From positions 248,001-312,000 of the forward strand of contig QRFJ01000782.1 in assembly GCA_006176705.1 (NCBI GenBank): a stretch of 64,000 nucleotides of DNA, read 5' to 3'. A model generated the notes under the pieces. It ran no database searches and had not been told where the DNA came from. It saw nothing but the letters and a program-made list of their open reading frames with translations. Below are positions 60,403 to 64,000 of the stretch, in pieces. Source of the DNA: Cocos nucifera (Eukaryota > Streptophyta > Magnoliopsida > Arecales > Arecaceae). Each line of letters starts with the position of its first letter. Position 1 is the stretch's first letter. Position numbers and translations under genes: made by a program.

Positions 60403-61014
60403 GCAATTTTGTCTACTTCATTACCTTTACCGATGTCTGTCTATGTGTATCTTATGAGACACAAGTCTGAAGCTTTTGAAAAGTTCAAAGAATTCAGACA
60501 TGAAGTAGAAAAACAAACTGGAAAACCCATTAAGGTTCTTCGATCAGATCGAGGAGGTGAATACCTTAGCCGGGAATTCCTAGACTATCTTAAGGAAAAT
60601 GGCATAGTCTCTCAATGGACTCCACCAGGAACACCTCAACTCAACGGGGTTTCAGAACGGAGAAATCGGACTCTATTGGATATGGTTCGATCCATGATGA
60701 GCTTCACAGACCTCCCTGATTTTCTTTGGGGACATTCATTATTAACTTCAATCTATTTACTGAATAGGGTTCCCTCTAAAACCGTTCCTACCACACCGTA
60801 TGAGATATGGCACGGTAAGAAACCAAGTCTGAGTCATCTCAGAATTTGGGGTTGTCCGGCTTATGTCAAAAGACAACAAGCGGACAAGTTAGAGTTTAGG
60901 TCCTTTAGAGCTCGATTCATAGGATATCCTAAAGAGTCATTAGGATACTATTTCTACATTCCAGAAGACCACAATGTGATTGTGAGTCGACATGCCATAT
61001 TTCTTGAAAAATAG
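60403..61014 (+). pseudogene. Cop-J integrase, catalytic and C-terminal part
   Basis: Integrase inserts the cDNA in the nucleus. The open stretch contains LRSDRGGEYLSREFLDYL (second catalytic Asp), QWTPPGTPQLNGVSERRNRT (catalytic Glu in SERRN), YEIWHGKKPSLSHLRIWGCP and FIGYPKESLGYYFYIPEDHN, all standard copia integrase features. The first catalytic Asp region (HTDVCGP in other copies) lies in the scrambled part around 60370. It ends at TAG 61012-61014 after HAIFLEK, where the following FIQD continues in frame. The same TAG occurs in Cop-H and Cop-A. Confidence 0.9.
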
Positions 61015-62816
61015 TTTATTCAAGATAGTGGCATTGGAAAGCAGATTAAGCTTGATGAGAAAGTCTCACAAGCAGAACGAGCTAAGGACCAAGTGGAACC
61101 AAATCAGGTTGAGCCAATAAGAACACTACCTCCTCCACCTCGTAGATCGGAAAGAGTTTCCCGTCCCCCTGAAAGATACTTAGGTATTATTTCAGAGGAC
61201 GTAGAGGAAATGTTCCTCATAGGTAATGGTGCTCATGGTGATGATCCCAAAACCTACAACGAGGCGATATCAGATATCGACTCCGAGAAATGGCTTGAGG
61301 CAATGAAGTCAGAGAATCGACTCGATGCACTCAAACCAAGTCTGGACCTTGGTAGATCCACCAGAAGGTATAGTACCTATTGGGTGTAAATGGATCTTCA
61401 AGAGAAAGATTGGTGCAGATGGGAATGTGGAGACATTCAAGGCTAGACTGGTGGCAAAAGGTTATAGTCAACGTGAAGGCATTGACTATCAGGATACCTT
61501 TTCCCCGGTAGCTATGCTAAAATCCATCCGCACATTGCTTGCCGTTGCAGCCTATTTCGATTATGAAATATGGCAAATGGACGTGAAAACGGCATTCCTA
61601 AATGGATATCTTGAGGAAGATATCTATATGGAACAGCCGCTAGGTTTCACATCCAGTGATACTGATCACAAGGTTTGCAAGCTGCAAAGGTCCATATATG
61701 GACTTAAGCAAGCATCTCGGAGCTGGAACACTCGTTTCAATGATGTGATCAAAAAGTTTGGTTTCATCAAAAATGAAGAGGAACCATGTGTTTTCAAAAG
61801 GGTCAGTGGGAGCGCTGTTGTCTTCCTCGTATTGTACGTGGATGACATCCTCCTTATTGGGAATGATATTCCCATGTTGACATCAGTCAAGATGTGGTTG
61901 TCCAAGGAATTCTCCATGAAAGACCTAGGTGAAGCATCCTTTATTCTAGGAATTAAGGTCTATAGGGATAGACCGAATAGGATGCTAGGACTTTCACAGA
62001 AGATGTACATAGAGGAAGTACTAAAGAGGTTTAGTATGGAAAACTCTAAGAGGGGATTAATACCCTTCAGACATGGTATTCATCTTTCCAAGAAGATGTG
62101 CCCCAGCACACCTGAGGAAATAGAACGCATGAGCAAGATCCCTTATGCTTCTGCAATAGGGAGCCTCATGTATGCCATGCTATGTACACGACCTGATATA
62201 GCCCATGCTGTGAGTGTCACAAGCAGATATCAGTCAAATCCAGGTGAAGAACACTGGACTTCTGTGAAATGTATCCTTAAGTACTTGAGAAGAACTAAGG
62301 ATATGATGTTGGTCTTTGGTAATGGAGAACTCCAAGTTCAAGGGATACACAGACTCGGACTTCATGTCTGATATAGATGATCGAAAGTCGACATCTGGAA
62401 GTCTGTTTGTGTGCAATGGTGGAGCTGTCAGCTGGAAGAGTTCCAAGCAAACTGTGATAGCAGATTCCACCATGGAAGCAGAATATATAGCTGCATCAGA
62501 GGCTGCAAAGGAAGCATTCTGGTACAAGAAGTTTGCTGCAGAAATTGGAGTAATGCCATCAGATGCCATTCCTCTTTACTGCGACAACAATGGCGCCATA
62601 GCCCTTGCTAAGGAGCCGAGGTCTCACCAGAAGTCCAAGCACATTGAGCGGCGATATCATCTCATCCGCGATTACCTTGAGAAAGGTTACGTTGAGGTCA
62701 AGAGAGTCAACTCCGCAGATAATGTGGCAGACCCACTTACAAAGCCGTTGGGCCAGCAGAAGATCGAAGCCCACCTTGAGAAGATGGGACTTAGACTTGT
62801 AGCCAATTGGCTTTAG
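61015..62816 (+). pseudogene. Cop-J reverse transcriptase and RNase H, two frameshifts
   Basis: The linker (PPPPRRSERVSRPPERYL) leads to the reverse transcriptase. A one-base shift near 61312 separates it from the main open stretch 61325-62371: WTLVDPPEGIVPIGCKWIF, MDVKTAFLNGYLEEDIYMEQ (first catalytic Asp, about residue 86), RSIYGLKQASRSWNTRF, LYVDDILLIGND (YVDD at about residues 171-174), and YASAIGSLMYAMLCTRPDIA. An extra A near 62343 shifts the frame again into RNase H (62316-62816): YTDSD, STMEAEY and LYCDNNGAIALAKE supply the acidic residues, and it ends VANWL. All catalytic motifs are intact; only the two small indels and the upstream TAG break it. Sequencing or consensus error could explain the indels. 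Confidence 0.92.
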
Positions 62817-62830
62817 GACAAGTGGGAGAT

Positions 62831-64000
62831 TGTTAGATATATGTGCCCTAGAAGCCAGAATTGGCTGACACTTGTAATACACTTCTAGGGGCAAAATTAT
62901 AATTTTGACTATAATTAATAAAATGGGTTATTTTCTATCACATATGTGTATTTAGTGTCTGTGATACATCCTTTGAGTTAATGGTAATGATAATTCATAT
63001 TTTCAAGAGTTGAAAATTTAAGACATGAATAATCATTATTAACTCATAAACAGCTCCCGACCATAGGATCATCACGAGGATGGTGATTGATCCGGAAGGT
63101 TGGTGTACGATCGCTTCTCTTTAGTAGATGAGTCTTGAGTCTACGGTGTGGAGACACCGGAGCGAGAGTACAGGTACTCGTTAGAGAACGAGGGCACTGA
63201 GCGTGACCACCTCGAGTAGTCATTAGGAAGTCTACCTTCTCGTCAATGACTGACTCGATGCTGCAGTAGTGTGTCTGGTTCTTTGACCTGAGATGCATCG
63301 GCAGTTCACCTTGAGGGTGTTATAGTTTGACTACACCATTACTCGGTCTCCTAGCCATATGGAACCCTGAGGTGTATGTTGGCTATAGCATGTTCATTGT
63401 AGGAACTGGATTGCATCAAGATGGGAATCTATCTACCTCGGTGGTAGAGGAGCAGCCCTATGATGAATCATGAGAATCAAGTCCAGAAGCCCATGGCCAT
63501 GGCAGAGTGAAATAATAGAAAGAGTTTCTATTTAGATTTTCACATTGGACTCGAATCGAATGATTACATCATATGACAGAGACTAGGGTTTGACGAGTTC
63601 ACCTTAACCCTAATCTGATCGGGGCTCAAGATAGAAGAACTTAATCACACAGGTAGCTGCACCAAGAGGTTCGCATTCAGCTCTGATGGGTTGCCACCAT
63701 ATACTGCTAGGTGTCACTGGTGGATTTTGGGAGCAATTAGAATGATTTAGATGATCGATCATTCTAGCTGTTCGAATCAGAAGAGTTCTGATCCATCGAA
63801 AGGAGTTTCGATGATGTCTGATAGAGATCATGACATATCCCATTACCATACAGAACTGAACCTAACTGGGTCACACAAACAAGGGTTTGAATCTGGTGAT
63901 CATCAATTGAACTGATCTAGTTCAATTGATCTGAATGAGATTCAATTAGGTTCAAGGAAATCGTGCTAGCACTCGATTGAACCTAACGTTCTTCTTTTAC
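62831..64000 (+). repeat. Cop-J 3' LTR, first 1170 bp
   Basis: It follows the polypurine tract AAGTGGGAGAT and starts TGTTAGATATATGTGCCC. It is nearly identical to 54510-55680 and continues past the window. Confidence 0.95.

Larger units (their letters stand above)
54510..64000 (+). mobile_element. Cop-J: youngest Ty1/copia element, 3' LTR cut by the window edge
   Basis: 5' LTR, perfect primer site, leader, gag-pol, polypurine tract and the first 1.17 kb of the 3' LTR. The two LTRs differ at only about half a dozen places over that stretch by eye, the fewest of any pair here. It inserted into Cop-I after CTCCA (54505-54509); the second CTCCA is expected just outside the window. Confidence 0.93.

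Noticed and set aside
1..64000. A host protein-coding gene or novel non-transposon system
   Set aside because: Every coding segment I can support belongs to an LTR retrotransposon; the gaps between them are LTRs, leaders or 3' regions.

Overview
The window is plant nuclear DNA made almost entirely of LTR retrotransposons. I see no host gene, tRNA, rRNA or CRISPR array. All recognisable coding sequence is Ty1/copia gag-pol or Ty3/gypsy (Athila/Tat-like) gag-pol, mostly decayed. The nested, AT-rich, methylation-decayed landscape fits heterochromatin of a large-genome flowering plant. A palm or other monocot is only an impression.

Layout. 1-3511: 5' end of a minus-strand gypsy element (Gyp-1). 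3512-3932 and 21518-22742: two pieces of an older minus-strand gypsy (Gyp-3), split by a complete minus-strand copia element (Cop-A, 3933-21517, target duplication GTTTT). Cop-A's left LTR is itself split by a plus-strand gypsy deletion derivative (Gyp-2, 4920-12117, duplication GCAGG/GGAGG). 22743-23627: inverted end of a copia LTR. 23628-28096: plus-strand copia (Cop-C), running into 1000 N (28097-29096). 29097-32437: 5' end of a minus-strand copia (Cop-D). 32438-43904: LTR of an unrelated family (LTR-F), split by copia Cop-E (32810-42129). 43905-45907: plus-strand gypsy LTR and leader, again Gyp-3. 45908-53417: copia Cop-H. 53418-54509: minus-strand copia LTR (Cop-I). 54510-64000: copia Cop-J, the youngest, running off the end.

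The main result concerns the N gap. The Gyp-3 leader ends at 45907 in GTTAG, and its exact continuation, starting GTTAG, is the reverse complement of 22742 leftward. Cop-H's 3' LTR stops at 53417 in GAGAG, and its missing end, starting GAGAG, is the reverse complement of 23627-22743. The Cop-I LTR and the Cop-C LTR share private sequence and are the two ends of one element. Three independent nested junctions therefore say that 1-28096 belongs, flipped, to the right of this window: a scaffold orientation error at the gap, a real inversion, or an inverted duplication.

The main copia family has LTRs of about 2.3 kb, an initiator-Met tRNA primer site, a leader of about 1.8 kb with a conserved nested inverted repeat, a single gag-pro-int-RT-RNaseH polyprotein, and a GTGGGAG polypurine tract. 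Its younger subfamily (Cop-C/I, E, J) carries a dense array of W-box motifs upstream of the TATA box. No copy in the window has an open polyprotein.
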